NCBI RefSeq assembly: GCF_008630065.1
Contig: NZ_VWPL01000003.1
Span: forward strand, 124,001 to 188,000
Direction: 5' to 3'
DNA length: 64,000 nt
From: Blastochloris sulfoviridis
Lineage (GTDB): Bacteria > Pseudomonadota > Alphaproteobacteria > Rhizobiales > Xanthobacteraceae
How positions within the stretch are numbered: the stretch's first letter is position 1; each line of letters opens with the position of its first letter. Position numbers and translations under genes: made by a program. Positions 17,316-26,634 of this stretch are shown here, piece after piece. A model generated the notes under the pieces. The model saw nothing but the letters and a program-made list of their open reading frames with translations, searched no databases and was not told the DNA's origin.

Positions 17316-19174
17316 GAATGGCCGCGCAATTCCTGCCCCAGACCAGCCCCGGCGCCGAGGTGACCTATTTCGAGGCCACCATCAATGGCGCGCCGATCAC
17401 CGGCCGCTCGGACGAGACGATCCTCACCTGCGCCCGCCGCTACGGCGTCTATATCCCGACCCTGTGCGAACTCGCCGACATCGACCACACGCCGGGCACC
17501 TGCCGGGTGTGCCTGGTCGAGATCCGGACGGACGGCAGCGCCAAGACACACTTGGTGACGGCCTGCACCACGCCGATGCAGGCCGGACTCGAAATCCGCA
17601 CCCGCACCCCCGAGGTGCGCGAGAAGCAGCGCCTGCAGGTCGAGCTGCTGCTCGCCGATCACGACCAGGACTGCGCCACCTGCATCCGCCATGGCCGCTG
17701 CGACCTGCAGGACGTCGCCCAGTTCGTCGGCCTGCGCCAGAACCGCTTCGTCGACCCCGCCCGCGTGGCGATGCGGCCGATCGACGACTCCTCGCCGGCA
17801 TTGATCCGCAACATGAAGCGCTGCATCCGCTGCCAGCGCTGCATCGCCATGTGCCGCGACGGCCAGGGCATCGACGCGCTGATCCAGGTCGGCTACGGCC
17901 TCGACACCGCGGTCGGGCTGCGCCACGGCCTGACCCAGAAGAACTCGGCCTGCGTCACCTGCGGCCAGTGCGTCCTGGTGTGCCCGACCGGCGCGCTCGG
18001 CGAGCGCGACGAGACCGACCGCGCGCTCGACATGATGTACGATCCCGAGCTCGTCACCGTCGTCCAGTTTGCGCCGGCGGTGCGGGTCGGCTTCGGCGAG
18101 GAGTTCGGCCTGCCGCCCGGCACCAATGTCGAAGGCCAGATCATCACCGCGTTGCGCAAGCTCGGCGCCGACATCGTGCTCGACACCAATTTCGGCGCCG
18201 ACCTCGTCATCATGGAGGAAGGCACCGAGCTGTTGCATCGCCTGGCGCATCGGAAGCGCCCGACCTTCTCCTCGTGCTGTCCGGCCTGGGTCAATTTCGC
18301 CGAGCGGCATTGTCCCGACATCCTGCCGCTGCTCTCCACCACCAAGTCGCCGCAGCAGTGCGTGGGCACCCTCGCCAAGACCTATCTGCCGGAGAAGATG
18401 GGCATCGACCCTGCGCGGATCCGCGTCATCTCGATCATGCCGTGCACGGCGAAGAAGGACGAGATCGCGCGGCGCCAGCTCATCCATGACGGCGTGCCGG
18501 AGGTCGACGTGGTGCTGACCACCCGCGAGTTCGCGCGCCTCTTGCGCCGCGAGGGCATCGACCTCAAGACGCTGGAGCCGTCGACCTTCGACAACCCCTA
18601 TATGAGCGAATACACCGGGGCCGGCGCCATCTTCGGCACCACCGGCGGGGTGATGGAGGCGGCGGTGCGGACGATGTACTACATCGTCAATGGCCGCGAG
18701 CTTGAGACGGTGGAACTCCAGCAGTTGCGCGGCTTCGAGGGCGTGCGCACCGCCACCGTCGACCTCGGCGGCGCGGTCGGCGAGGTGAAGGTGGCGATGT
18801 GCCACGGCCTCAAGCCCACCCGCCAGATCGTCGAGGCGGTACGCGCCGGCACCGCCGATTTCGACTTCATCGAGATCATGGCCTGCCCCGGCGGCTGCGT
18901 CGATGGCGGCGGCTCGCTGCGCTCCAAGAAGCAGTATTTGCCGCATGCGCTCAAGCGCCGCGAGACGCTGTTCGGCATCGACCAGAAGCGCGCGCTGCGC
19001 CAGTCGCACAACAACCGGCAGGTCCAGGCGCTCTATCGCGACTTCCTGGGCGCGCCCAATTCGGAGAAGGCGCACGCTCTGCTGCACACCTGGTACACCG
19101 ACCGCAAGATCGAGATGGACCAGACCGTGCGCGAGATCTGGGCCGACATCCGGATGACGGGGAAGGTGTACTGA
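17312..19174 (+). CDS. hydA: [FeFe] hydrogenase catalytic subunit, M3-type, probable group A2
   Basis: The 620-aa soluble enzyme would interconvert H2 with protons and electrons. From the N-terminus there is a 2Fe-2S domain (Cys52, Cys64, Cys67, Cys85), a NuoG-type His-Cys3 cluster (His117, Cys121, Cys124, Cys130), two 4Fe-4S clusters (Cys171-181 and Cys214-224), then the H-cluster domain. All three H-cluster motifs are intact: SSCCPAW (Cys322 for proton transfer, Cys323 as ligand), IMPCTAKKDE (Cys378) and EIMACPGGCVDGGG (Cys525, Cys529). The C-terminus has the small-subunit-like segment. Pairing with a GltD-like protein matches the glutamate-synthase-linked A2 group. No maturase gene is nearby. 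Confidence 0.94.
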   Translation: MRMAAQFLPQTSPGAEVTYFEATINGAPITGRSDETILTCARRYGVYIPTLCELADIDHTPGTCRVCLVEIRTDGSAKTHLVTACTTPMQAGLEIRTRTPEVREKQRLQVELLLADHDQDCATCIRHGRCDLQDVAQFVGLRQNRFVDPARVAMRPIDDSSPALIRNMKRCIRCQRCIAMCRDGQGIDALIQVGYGLDTAVGLRHGLTQKNSACVTCGQCVLVCPTGALGERDETDRALDMMYDPELVTVVQFAPAVRVGFGEEFGLPPGTNVEGQIITALRKLGADIVLDTNFGADLVIMEEGTELLHRLAHRKRPTFSSCCPAWVNFAERHCPDILPLLSTTKSPQQCVGTLAKTYLPEKMGIDPARIRVISIMPCTAKKDEIARRQLIHDGVPEVDVVLTTREFARLLRREGIDLKTLEPSTFDNPYMSEYTGAGAIFGTTGGVMEAAVRTMYYIVNGRELETVELQQLRGFEGVRTATVDLGGAVGEVKVAMCHGLKPTRQIVEAVRAGTADFDFIEIMACPGGCVDGGGSLRSKKQYLPHALKRRETLFGIDQKRALRQSHNNRQVQALYRDFLGAPNSEKAHALLHTWYTDRKIEMDQTVREIWADIRMTGKVY

Positions 19175-19237
19175 GCGGCAAGGTATACCGAGCGGCGGGA
19201 CGCACCGCTGGAGGGTTGGTGAGCCCGCGCCCGGAGT

Positions 19238-19435
19238 CTATCCCGCCGTGGCGCCGAAGCCCGCGGCCTCGATCGCCTTGATCAGCGTCTCGGCCGGAAC
19301 GCCGGTGTCGGCCTCGACACGGCCGGAGGCGAGATCGACCGTCACCTTCGCGCCGGCATCTTCGCGCTTGATCAGCTTTTCCACGGTCGCGGCGCAGCCG
19401 CCGCAGGTCATGCCGGTCACGTTCAGCGTCACCAT
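19238..19435 (-). CDS. CopZ-like heavy-metal-associated domain protein
   Basis: The 65-aa single HMA domain has the copper-binding loop GMTCGGCAATVEK (Cys11, Cys14) and the usual beta-alpha-beta length. Family members carry Cu(I) to P-type ATPases or regulators in the cytoplasm. A GGAGAC Shine-Dalgarno precedes the ATG. No copA or cueR lies beside it. It converges with hydA, 63 bp away. Confidence 0.9.
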   Translation of the reverse strand: MVTLNVTGMTCGGCAATVEKLIKREDAGAKVTVDLASGRVEADTGVPAETLIKAIEAAGFGATAG

Positions 19436-19902
19436 CCTGATTGTCTCCGTCAATTCGGCTGCCCCTGCCGCACGGTCCACATATGGCACTGCACGCCATG
19501 CCGGGAAAGCGCAGGCGGCGCGCCCTGCCCGCCGGTCGGCTGCGAGGGCACGGCGCGCCGGCCCCTCCAGCGGCGGAACCGTGGACCGGAACACGAAAGC
19601 TTCACCGATCGTCCTTTTGTTGCGGCAGATCAGCCATGCAGGACGCGGCCCTTGACAGGCGCTACGCCACGCCGCCGGCCGGTCGGCATTCCTGTCCGCC
19701 GGCCAAAGCGCCTGCGTTTGCTCGGCCTCACGGCGATTTGCGCCGCCGTCGCGAGGCCTGCCGCGGCCCGACGAAATCGTCGCCCGCAGCATGGTATTGT
19801 GCACGCCGCTGAGGATTATGCCGAAACGTCATCGGGGGGTGGTAGCCCTCAGGCGTAGAATCGCCAATATTCCAGTCTGATTCGGTCACAGGATTGCCCG
19901 CC
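19436..19902. other. Gene-free divergent intergenic region
   Basis: These 467 bp separate the CopZ-like gene and the EAL-like gene, which diverge. I see no supported coding region, no repeat of families A or B, and no clear metal-regulator palindrome. Both promoters should lie here. Confidence 0.5.
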
Positions 19903-21432
19903 ATGCAACGACTCGGCACGTTGTTTATCGCCTTTTGCATGGTGATGATTTCCGGCTCGCTGGGCGCGCTGCTGTATCTGGTGGCCGGTGTTCCCGCTGC
20001 GATTTCGGGGCTCGCGGCACTAACCTTGCTGCTCGGCCTGGCCTGGTGGCAGTTCTCGGCCCTGCAAACCGCCGACCGCGCCCATCTCGGCCGCCAGATC
20101 GGCGACCTGTCCTCGACCGTGACCGACGTCGCCCGTGCCCTCGCCGATATCTCGCGGCGCGTGTCCGACGTTGACCACCGGTTGCAGGCGATCGAGCGCC
20201 GTGGCACCTCCATCGAGGCAGCGGCGGGCGAGGCCGCCCGGAAGGCGATCCACCCGCTCTCCGCCGAGCTCGTCGTCCTCACCGGGCTGGTCAAGGATCT
20301 CGCCGAGGCCACCGCCACCCACGAGCAGAGCCTCGCCGTCTTCGAGCACAATCTGCAGGCCCTCGCCGCCCGGCCGCAGGTGGTCATGACCCCGGCTGCG
20401 CCGGCCGGCGCCGCCGCTGCCGCCCCGGAGGCGGAGGACGTCGCGCTGGCCGCGCCGCCGGCGCCGGTGGTGCGCCATGGCATGCTGGCCGGCCTGTCCG
20501 AGGCCGACGGGCTGGCGCTGGCGCACCGCGCGGTGAAGGCCGGGCGCGTCGAGATCTATCTGCAGCCGATCGTCACCCTGCCGCAGCGCAAGGTGCGCTA
20601 TTACGAGGCCATGCCGCGGCTGCGCGCCGAGGACGGCTCGCTGCTCACCCCGGACGATTACGGCGACCTTGCCCGCGGTGGCCGGCTGGAGCCCGAGATC
20701 GACCTGCAGGTGCTGTTGCGCTGCGTGCAGGTGGTGCGGCGGCTGGCCAGCCGCAATCGCGAGATCGGCCTGTTCCTGGACCTCGCCGCCGACACGCTGG
20801 GCGACGCCGAGGCGATGGCGCGCTACGCCGAGTTCCTGGAGGCCAACCGGGCGCTGGGGCCGGCGCTGGTGTTCCAGCTTGCCCAGGAGCAGTTCCGCCT
20901 GCTCGGGCCGGTCGAGACCGAGGCCCTGGCCGGCGTGGTCGACCGCGGCTTCAAGCTCGCGCTCCACCGCATCCAGGATCTGCGCTTCGACGCGCGTGAT
21001 CTGGCCGAGCGCGGCGTGCGCTTCGTCAAGGTGCCCGCCGTCGGCCTGCTCGACCGCTCGCGCGCCGTCGGCGCCGAGATCCACCCGGCCGATCTGGGCG
21101 ACCTGTTCAGCCGGCACGGCATCGCGCTCGTCGGCGATGCCATCGAGACCGAAGGGCAGGTGGTCGATCTGCTCGACTATGACGTCAAGTTCGGCCAGGG
21201 CAACCTGTTCGCCCCGCCCAAGCCGGTGCGCGCCGACGTGCTGGGCGCCGAGCGCCGGCCGATGCGCGAGACCGTCGAGGCCGCGCCCGTCCCCGCACCG
21301 CGCGTCGAGATCGCCGCGGCCGACGTCCGGCGCGAGGAGACCCGACGAGAGGACGCCCGGCGCGACGAGCCTGCGCCGCGCCGCACCGGCGGCCTCGCCG
21401 ACCTCGCCAAGACCACCATCCGCCGGGCCTGA
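19903..21432 (+). CDS. Degenerate EAL-domain membrane protein
   Basis: The 509-aa product has two N-terminal hydrophobic segments (about 5-55), a coiled-coil-like stretch (about 60-150), an Ala/Pro linker and an EAL-type domain (about 195-440). Key catalytic positions of c-di-GMP phosphodiesterases are altered: EAL is EAM, the usual acidic TE motif is replaced by FQLAQEQ, and the DDFGTG loop is replaced by ALHRIQD. It is therefore probably a non-catalytic c-di-GMP binder or a protein-interaction module. The last 60 residues are charged and Arg-rich. The ATG at 19903 with a CAGGA sequence upstream sets the start. Confidence 0.82.
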   Translation: MQRLGTLFIAFCMVMISGSLGALLYLVAGVPAAISGLAALTLLLGLAWWQFSALQTADRAHLGRQIGDLSSTVTDVARALADISRRVSDVDHRLQAIERRGTSIEAAAGEAARKAIHPLSAELVVLTGLVKDLAEATATHEQSLAVFEHNLQALAARPQVVMTPAAPAGAAAAAPEAEDVALAAPPAPVVRHGMLAGLSEADGLALAHRAVKAGRVEIYLQPIVTLPQRKVRYYEAMPRLRAEDGSLLTPDDYGDLARGGRLEPEIDLQVLLRCVQVVRRLASRNREIGLFLDLAADTLGDAEAMARYAEFLEANRALGPALVFQLAQEQFRLLGPVETEALAGVVDRGFKLALHRIQDLRFDARDLAERGVRFVKVPAVGLLDRSRAVGAEIHPADLGDLFSRHGIALVGDAIETEGQVVDLLDYDVKFGQGNLFAPPKPVRADVLGAERRPMRETVEAAPVPAPRVEIAAADVRREETRREDARRDEPAPRRTGGLADLAKTTIRRA

Positions 21433-21704
21433 TCGAGTTCCGGCCAACCGGCTTGGAATGACGACCGGGGACGTTGCGCTCGTTGCCTCCCCACCACAGC
21501 CGCCAGCGTGACCGCGCCAGGAATCTGGTCCTCCGGCGGCCGGTCGCTGCGGCCTGCCAGAAGCGGCTTGCTATCGCGCCGCGCCTCCGTACTGTTCCGG
21601 AGTGTTCTCGCCCTCGCCGCCCATCCGGACTCCGCATGGCCTGCACCCGGATCCCGAGCCCGGCATCTGCGGTCTCGATTTCATCTTCTGGAGGACCGAA
21701 CCCC

Positions 21705-22235
21705 ATGGGAATCTTCACGCGGCGTCTCGCCCGGCTCTGCGCCCCTGTCGCAGCCCTTGCCATCACCGCGGCGCTCCCCGGTCCTGCCGCTGCCCAGGAC
21801 AACCCGTCGGCCGCACACCCGGGCACCGGCGTTGAGCTGAAGCTCGGCGCCCTCGTCATCGCCGAGCCCTGGGCCCGCGCCACCCCGCCGGCCGCCAAGG
21901 TCGGCGGCGGCTACCTGCGCATCACCAACACCGGCACCGAACCCGACCGGCTGGTCGGCATGTCGGCGCCGGTTGCCGGCCGCGGCGAGATTCACGAAAT
22001 GGCCGTGGTCGACGGCGTGATGCGCATGCGCGAGCTTGAGGACGGCATCGCCATCGCACCCGGCCAGACCGTGGAGCTGAAGCCCGGCGGCCTGCACGTG
22101 ATGTTCATGGACATCCAGGAGCCGCTCAAGGAAGGGGCCACCATCCCTGTCACGCTCCGGTTCGCGAAGGCCGGAACGATCGAGGTGCCCTTCCAGGTGC
22201 GCAGCATCGGCGCCGGCAGCCGCGCCAAGAATTGA
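21705..22235 (+). CDS. Periplasmic copper chaperone PCuAC family protein
   Basis: The 176-aa product has a signal peptide cut after about residue 30 (LPGPAAAQ). The PCuAC copper motif is present: HEM, then a downstream Met pair (VMRM), then HVM in GGLHVMFMD. The family delivers Cu(I) to the CuA site of cytochrome oxidase or takes part in periplasmic copper handling. TGGAGGA lies 7 bp before the ATG. No cox genes adjoin. Confidence 0.9.
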   Translation: MGIFTRRLARLCAPVAALAITAALPGPAAAQDNPSAAHPGTGVELKLGALVIAEPWARATPPAAKVGGGYLRITNTGTEPDRLVGMSAPVAGRGEIHEMAVVDGVMRMRELEDGIAIAPGQTVELKPGGLHVMFMDIQEPLKEGATIPVTLRFAKAGTIEVPFQVRSIGAGSRAKN

Positions 22236-22305
22236 TCCGGGATTGGCGCTCCTGGTCTCCAGGCCGCAATCCCGATGACCCCGCTCCAGCCCGCCCCGGA
22301 GGACG

Positions 22306-24087
22306 ATGGACAAGCTCTCCGCCCTCGAATGGACCTTGTTCGTCGGCGCCGGAATGGCGCTGGCGGGCATGCTGTCGAGCCTGCTCGCCAAGCGCTTCGG
22401 AGCACCGCTGCTGCTGGTGTTCCTGCTGATCGGCATGCTGGCGGGCGAGGACGGCCCGGGCGGGCTCAAATTCAACGACTATGAGTCGACCTATCTGGTC
22501 GGCTCGATCGCGCTGTCGGTCATCCTGTTCGACGGGGCGATGCGAACCAAGCTGCGGCTGGTCCGCCGCGCGCTGGCGCCGGCGCTCGTCCTGGCCACCG
22601 CCGGCGTGGTGCTCACGGCGGCGCTGACCGGCGCCTTCGTGCACGCATTGGCCGGGGTCGGCTGGATCCAGTCGCTGCTGCTCGGCTCCATCGTCGCCTC
22701 CACGGACGCTGCGGCGGTGATGTTCCTGCTGCGCACCGCCGGCCTGACGCTGAGCCCGCGGGTCGGCGCCACGGTGGAGATCGAATCGGGCACCAATGAT
22801 CCGGTCGCGGTGTTTCTGGTCATCCTGCTGACCCGGCTCGCTTTGGCCGGCGAAGCGGCGACCGCCACCGTGCTCACCGAAATCGTCGGCGATTTCACGG
22901 TCGGCGCCGCGGTCGGGGTCGGCGGCGGCCTGCTGGTGGTGCAGGCGCTGAACCGGCTCGACTTGCCGGCCGGCCTTCACCCGCCCTTCGTCACCACGGC
23001 CGCTGTCGGCATTTTCGGGCTCGCCTCGGTGTGGGGCGGCTCGGGCCTGCTTGCCGCCTATCTGGCCGGGCTGGTGGTCGGCAACAGCGTGGTGCGCGCC
23101 TATCCGGTGATCGAGAGCTTCCAGGGGGCGGCAACCTGGCTGTGCCAGATCGCCATGTTCCTGATGCTGGGGCTTTTGGCCTCGCCGTCCGATCTCGTCG
23201 ACCAGGGCCTTCCCGCCGCCGCCATTGCCGCCTTCCTGATGGTGGCGGGCCGGCCGCTGGCGGTGTGGCTGTGCCTGCTGCCCTTCCGCATGCCGATGCG
23301 CGAGATCGCCTTCATCGGCTGGGTGGGCCTGCGCGGCGCGGTGTCGATCTTCCTGGCGGCCATCCCGACGCTCGCCGGCCTGCCGGGGGCGGACGACTAT
23401 TTCAACGTCGCCTTCGTCGTGGTGCTGGTGTCGCTGTTGGTGCAGGGCTGGACGGTGGGCCTCGCCGGGCGCTGGACCGGGGTCGCGACGCCCGCGACCA
23501 GCCTGCCGGTGCAGCGCGTCGAGATCGAGCTGCCCGGCAATACCGGGCGCGAGCTGGTCGGCTACCCGGTCGAGCCGGAAAGCCCGCTGGCGCGCGGCGC
23601 GCACCTGCCGGCCTGGGCGCAGCCCGCGCTGGTGGTTCGCAACGGCGTGGTCCTGAACCCGCGCGAAGCCGGCGACCTGACCAGCGGCGACTATGTCTAT
23701 CTGCTCGCCGCCCCCTCCCGCGTCGACCGGCTGGATGCGCTGTTCGCGGCCAGCGTCGAGGATCCGAGCGCGGCCAGGATCGCCTTCGGCGAGCTGCCGC
23801 TGGTCGGCGATGCCCCGGCGGCCGAGGTGGCGGCGCTCTATGGGCTGGAGATCGTGGGCGACACGCCGGCCACCATCGCCGACGTCTTCGCCGACCGCTA
23901 CACCGACCGCGCCCGTCCCGGCGACCGCGTGGCCTTCGGCGCCGCGAGGCTGATCGCCCGCCGGGTCGAGCCGGACGGCCGCGTCGCGCTGGCCGGCCTG
24001 CGCCTGCCCGACATCGCCCAGGCCTCGACCCGGCCGCTGTGGCTGCAGCGCTGGCTGCAGCGGCTCGGCCTGTCGGCGCGGGACTGA
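22306..24087 (+). CDS. K+/H+ antiporter, CPA1 family (NhaP2/CvrA type)
   Basis: The 593-aa product has about 12-13 transmembrane segments in residues 1-390, including the IVASTDAAAV and ESGTNDPVAVF motifs with the conserved Asp residues of CPA1 exchangers. The cytoplasmic tail resembles TrkA-C (about 400-480) followed by a CorC/HlyC-type transporter-associated domain, the layout of NhaP2/CvrA potassium/proton antiporters. GGAGGAC directly before the ATG fixes the start. Confidence 0.88.
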   Translation: MDKLSALEWTLFVGAGMALAGMLSSLLAKRFGAPLLLVFLLIGMLAGEDGPGGLKFNDYESTYLVGSIALSVILFDGAMRTKLRLVRRALAPALVLATAGVVLTAALTGAFVHALAGVGWIQSLLLGSIVASTDAAAVMFLLRTAGLTLSPRVGATVEIESGTNDPVAVFLVILLTRLALAGEAATATVLTEIVGDFTVGAAVGVGGGLLVVQALNRLDLPAGLHPPFVTTAAVGIFGLASVWGGSGLLAAYLAGLVVGNSVVRAYPVIESFQGAATWLCQIAMFLMLGLLASPSDLVDQGLPAAAIAAFLMVAGRPLAVWLCLLPFRMPMREIAFIGWVGLRGAVSIFLAAIPTLAGLPGADDYFNVAFVVVLVSLLVQGWTVGLAGRWTGVATPATSLPVQRVEIELPGNTGRELVGYPVEPESPLARGAHLPAWAQPALVVRNGVVLNPREAGDLTSGDYVYLLAAPSRVDRLDALFAASVEDPSAARIAFGELPLVGDAPAAEVAALYGLEIVGDTPATIADVFADRYTDRARPGDRVAFGAARLIARRVEPDGRVALAGLRLPDIAQASTRPLWLQRWLQRLGLSARD

Positions 24088-24104
24088 TCGGCCTGAGAAC
24101 TGCA

Positions 24105-24186
24105 TGCCGTTTCGCCGATAAACCCTTGCCAAGACAAGGATCTATCGGCGAAGCGGTTTCCGGGTTCCCGCGTCGGTCGGAACCGG
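24105..24186. repeat. Family B interspersed repeat, copy 2 (divergent)
   Basis: A shortened copy with TTCGCCGATAAACCCTTG / CAAGGATCTATCGGCGAA as the central hairpin and GGTTTCCGGGTTCCCG at the right. It fills the convergent gap between antiporter and porin genes and ends 5 bp from the porin stop codon. Confidence 0.75.
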
Positions 24187-24191
24187 GCCGG

Positions 24192-24980
24192 TCAGAAATT
24201 GGCGCGCAGGCCGATCGTCACATCCTGGCTGGCGATATCGGTGGTGGCCGTCAAAGGCTCCCAATTGCCCTTGGCAACGGTGCTGGTGCCCGCATTCACG
24301 TAGCGATAGCTGAGATCGACCGTCAGGCGCTCATTGATTGCCCAAGCCAGGCCGCCCCCGAGGGACCAAGCGAAGTTGGTGCTGCTGCGCGAATTAGAGA
24401 AGGTATCGGTGCCATTCTCGATGCCGATGACGGTATGGTCGATGAAGGCCGCGCCGATGCCGCCGCCGACGAAGGGGGTCAGGACGCCGCCCGTCGGAAT
24501 GTCGAAGTAGAGGCTCGCCAGCGCAGTCTGAAGGCTGATCTTGTCGTGCTGCCCCAGATTGGCGGCTTCCGGCGTCGGAACCCCGTTCGTTGAGATATTG
24601 TAAACCACGTCATAGGCGCGGTTCACCTCGCCCCGGCCGCGCGCGTAATAGTCGAATTCGAGGCGGACCGGAAATCCGGTGAGACGATTGAAGTTATAGC
24701 CAAGCAGCACACCGCCGCCGAACACCGTGTCGGTGCCGCTGCCCATGTCCCATGACTGATCGTCGCCACTGAAGTGGTCGCCTTCGGTATATTCGAACGC
24801 GCCATAGTTGATGCTGCGGTTGCTGAGGTCCAGTCCGCTTCCGCCAACTTTGACGCCCGCATAGAAACCTGTCGCGGCGGGCGACGGCGCGCGAGCTGGC
24901 GTCAGGTCTGCCGCAATGGCGGTGGAAACCGGCCCGCTGACGGCGACAGCCGTCAAGGCCGCCAAGAGAACGGCACGCAT
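24192..24980 (-). CDS. Outer-membrane beta-barrel protein, Omp25/Omp31-like
   Basis: The 262-aa product has a signal peptide cut after about residue 23 (TAIAADL) and alternating amphipathic strands to the end. It has a FYAGVKVGG first strand and a terminal Phe (GLRANF), as needed for barrel insertion. Family members are abundant small porin-like proteins of Hyphomicrobiales. Base composition is visibly less GC-rich than in neighbouring genes, as is common for highly expressed or surface genes. Confidence 0.87.
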   Translation of the reverse strand: MRAVLLAALTAVAVSGPVSTAIAADLTPARAPSPAATGFYAGVKVGGSGLDLSNRSINYGAFEYTEGDHFSGDDQSWDMGSGTDTVFGGGVLLGYNFNRLTGFPVRLEFDYYARGRGEVNRAYDVVYNISTNGVPTPEAANLGQHDKISLQTALASLYFDIPTGGVLTPFVGGGIGAAFIDHTVIGIENGTDTFSNSRSSTNFAWSLGGGLAWAINERLTVDLSYRYVNAGTSTVAKGNWEPLTATTDIASQDVTIGLRANF

Positions 24981-25296
24981 GTGATACCCCGCTGAAAAAG
25001 ATCATTTCCAAGGCTGATTGCCGGCTGCCGACAGCGTTTTCCGAGCCCGCTATTGCAACTTAGCCGCAACAGCAAAGGCGGCCGGCAGCGGATTCGTCAA
25101 GCAGCGCACAAGAAAGGTGCCCACTATCTCCGCCGCTGTTGCAGCACAGCCACTGTTTTTATTTGTATTAATTCAAAGAATTGGACGCTCGCCGGCAACG
25201 CCCGAAGATATTTCATCAGCAACAGCGCCTCGCCGACGTCACCTTGCCCCGTGCAGTCAGCCGTCGGGTCCGATCCGCGCCTGCCGTGCGTCCCGG
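24981..25296. other. Intergenic region upstream of the porin gene
   Basis: This 316-bp stretch includes an AT-rich tract near 25155-25185 (TTTTTATTTGTATTAATTC), unusual for this window. It should hold the porin promoter. No coding region is supported. Confidence 0.5.
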
Positions 25297-26103
25297 TCAA
25301 ACGCCCGCCGCCGCCAGCATGCCCTCGACCATGCCGCGATAGCCGCTGCCGAACAGGCGCAGATGCACCAGCGCCGGCCACAGCCGGTAGATCACCAGCC
25401 GCTCGTCCGCCCCCGGCTCCAGCGCGCCATAGGCGTCGTAGAAGGCAGGCCCCGGCCGGTCGAACAGCGTCAGCATGGCAAGATCGACCTCGCAATGGCC
25501 GAAATAGCAGGCGGGGTCGATCAGCCCGCTCACATGATCGCCGTCGACCAGCACATTGCCGCCCCACAGGTCGCCGTGCAGCAGCGACGGCTCCGGGCGC
25601 GCCGGAAGCCGGTCGGCGAGATCGGCGGCAAGTCTCTCGACCCGCCGGGCGACCGGCGCGGGAATATGCGGCACGCTCGCCATGAGCCGCCGTTCGGCCC
25701 AGAAGCGCGGCCAGTCGTCGGCGAACGCGTTCGCGATGGCGATCGGCCCGAACGCATAGTCGGCCGGCCAGCCATAGCGCGTGCCCAAGGTGTCGTGCAG
25801 CCGCGCCAGCGCCGCGCCGAGGCTGCCCCAGGCGTTGCGCAGGCTGCCGCCGGTGGGCAGTTCCTCGATCGCCAGCGCATCGGCGCTCGCCGCCAGCACC
25901 CTGGGCGCCGGCGCGCCGGCCGCGGCGATGGCCTCGAGCATCGCCGCCTCGGTCTGCGGCGCCGGCCCGCTCTTGACGATGGCGCTGCGGCCGTCCGCCA
26001 GTTCGATGCGCAAAATCTCCGACAGGTCCCCGCCCGCCAGCGGCTCGGCACGGCGGAGGCCCCCGCCGAGCAGCCGCGCGCCGATGGCGGCGAGCGCGGT
26101 CAT
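25297..26103 (-). CDS. Fructosamine/ribulosamine-3-kinase family protein
   Basis: The 268-aa product belongs to the FN3K family, with LLHGDLWGGNVLV as the catalytic loop and IDPACYFGHCEVDLAML as the metal-binding region. Bacterial members phosphorylate ribulosamines or erythrulosamines on glycated proteins, which destabilises the adduct (protein deglycation). Its ATG overlaps the stop of the upstream phosphatase gene as ATGA, so the two are translationally coupled. Length is slightly below the usual 285-300 aa. Confidence 0.88.
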   Translation of the reverse strand: MTALAAIGARLLGGGLRRAEPLAGGDLSEILRIELADGRSAIVKSGPAPQTEAAMLEAIAAAGAPAPRVLAASADALAIEELPTGGSLRNAWGSLGAALARLHDTLGTRYGWPADYAFGPIAIANAFADDWPRFWAERRLMASVPHIPAPVARRVERLAADLADRLPARPEPSLLHGDLWGGNVLVDGDHVSGLIDPACYFGHCEVDLAMLTLFDRPGPAFYDAYGALEPGADERLVIYRLWPALVHLRLFGSGYRGMVEGMLAAAGV

Positions 26104-26573
26104 TCCCGCGTTGCCAGGCGCCGGGCCAGGGCCTCGGCACCGCTGGTGACGTCGGCCCAGGTCATCGCGAAGCCCTCGTCGCCGCCGTAATAGGGGTCGG
26201 CCACCGCCTGGCCGCGCCGGCCCTCCACGTGATCGAGCAGCAAGCTGAGGTGAACGGCGGCATCCGGCGGCCGCATCCCTTCGAGCACCGCCAGATTCAC
26301 ATGGTCGAGCGCGACGATGTGGGTGAAGCGGTGGAAGTCCTCCCGCGTCACCTGACGGGCGCGATAGGGGCCGATCTCGACGCCGTGCCGCCGGGCGATC
26401 GCCTGGGCGCGCCCATCGGGCGGTTCGCCGACGTGCCAGCGGCCGGTGCCCGCCGAATCGATCTCGACGTCGAGATCGAGTTTCGCGACTGCGCGCCGGA
26501 ACGCCGCCTCCGCCAGCGGCGAGCGGCAGATATTGCCAAGACAGACGAACAGCACCGCCGGCTTCTTCGCCAC
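26100..26573 (-). CDS. Low-molecular-weight protein-tyrosine-phosphatase family protein
   Basis: The 157-aa product shows the LMW-PTP P-loop CLGNICRSP (Cys11, Arg17) and the general-acid loop DPYYGG. I chose the GTG at 26573, which has an AGGGGG sequence upstream and gives the normal N-terminus; a TTG further up is less likely. Family members dephosphorylate phosphotyrosine, and some act on ribulosamine-5-phosphates. The coupled FN3K gene makes a deglycation role likely. Confidence 0.9.
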   Translation of the reverse strand: MAKKPAVLFVCLGNICRSPLAEAAFRRAVAKLDLDVEIDSAGTGRWHVGEPPDGRAQAIARRHGVEIGPYRARQVTREDFHRFTHIVALDHVNLAVLEGMRPPDAAVHLSLLLDHVEGRRGQAVADPYYGGDEGFAMTWADVTSGAEALARRLATRE

Positions 26574-26634
26574 CCCGAACACCCCCTGAGAGGACTGCGC
26601 CCAGATCAACGCCGCTACGATTTAACCGCGCAAC

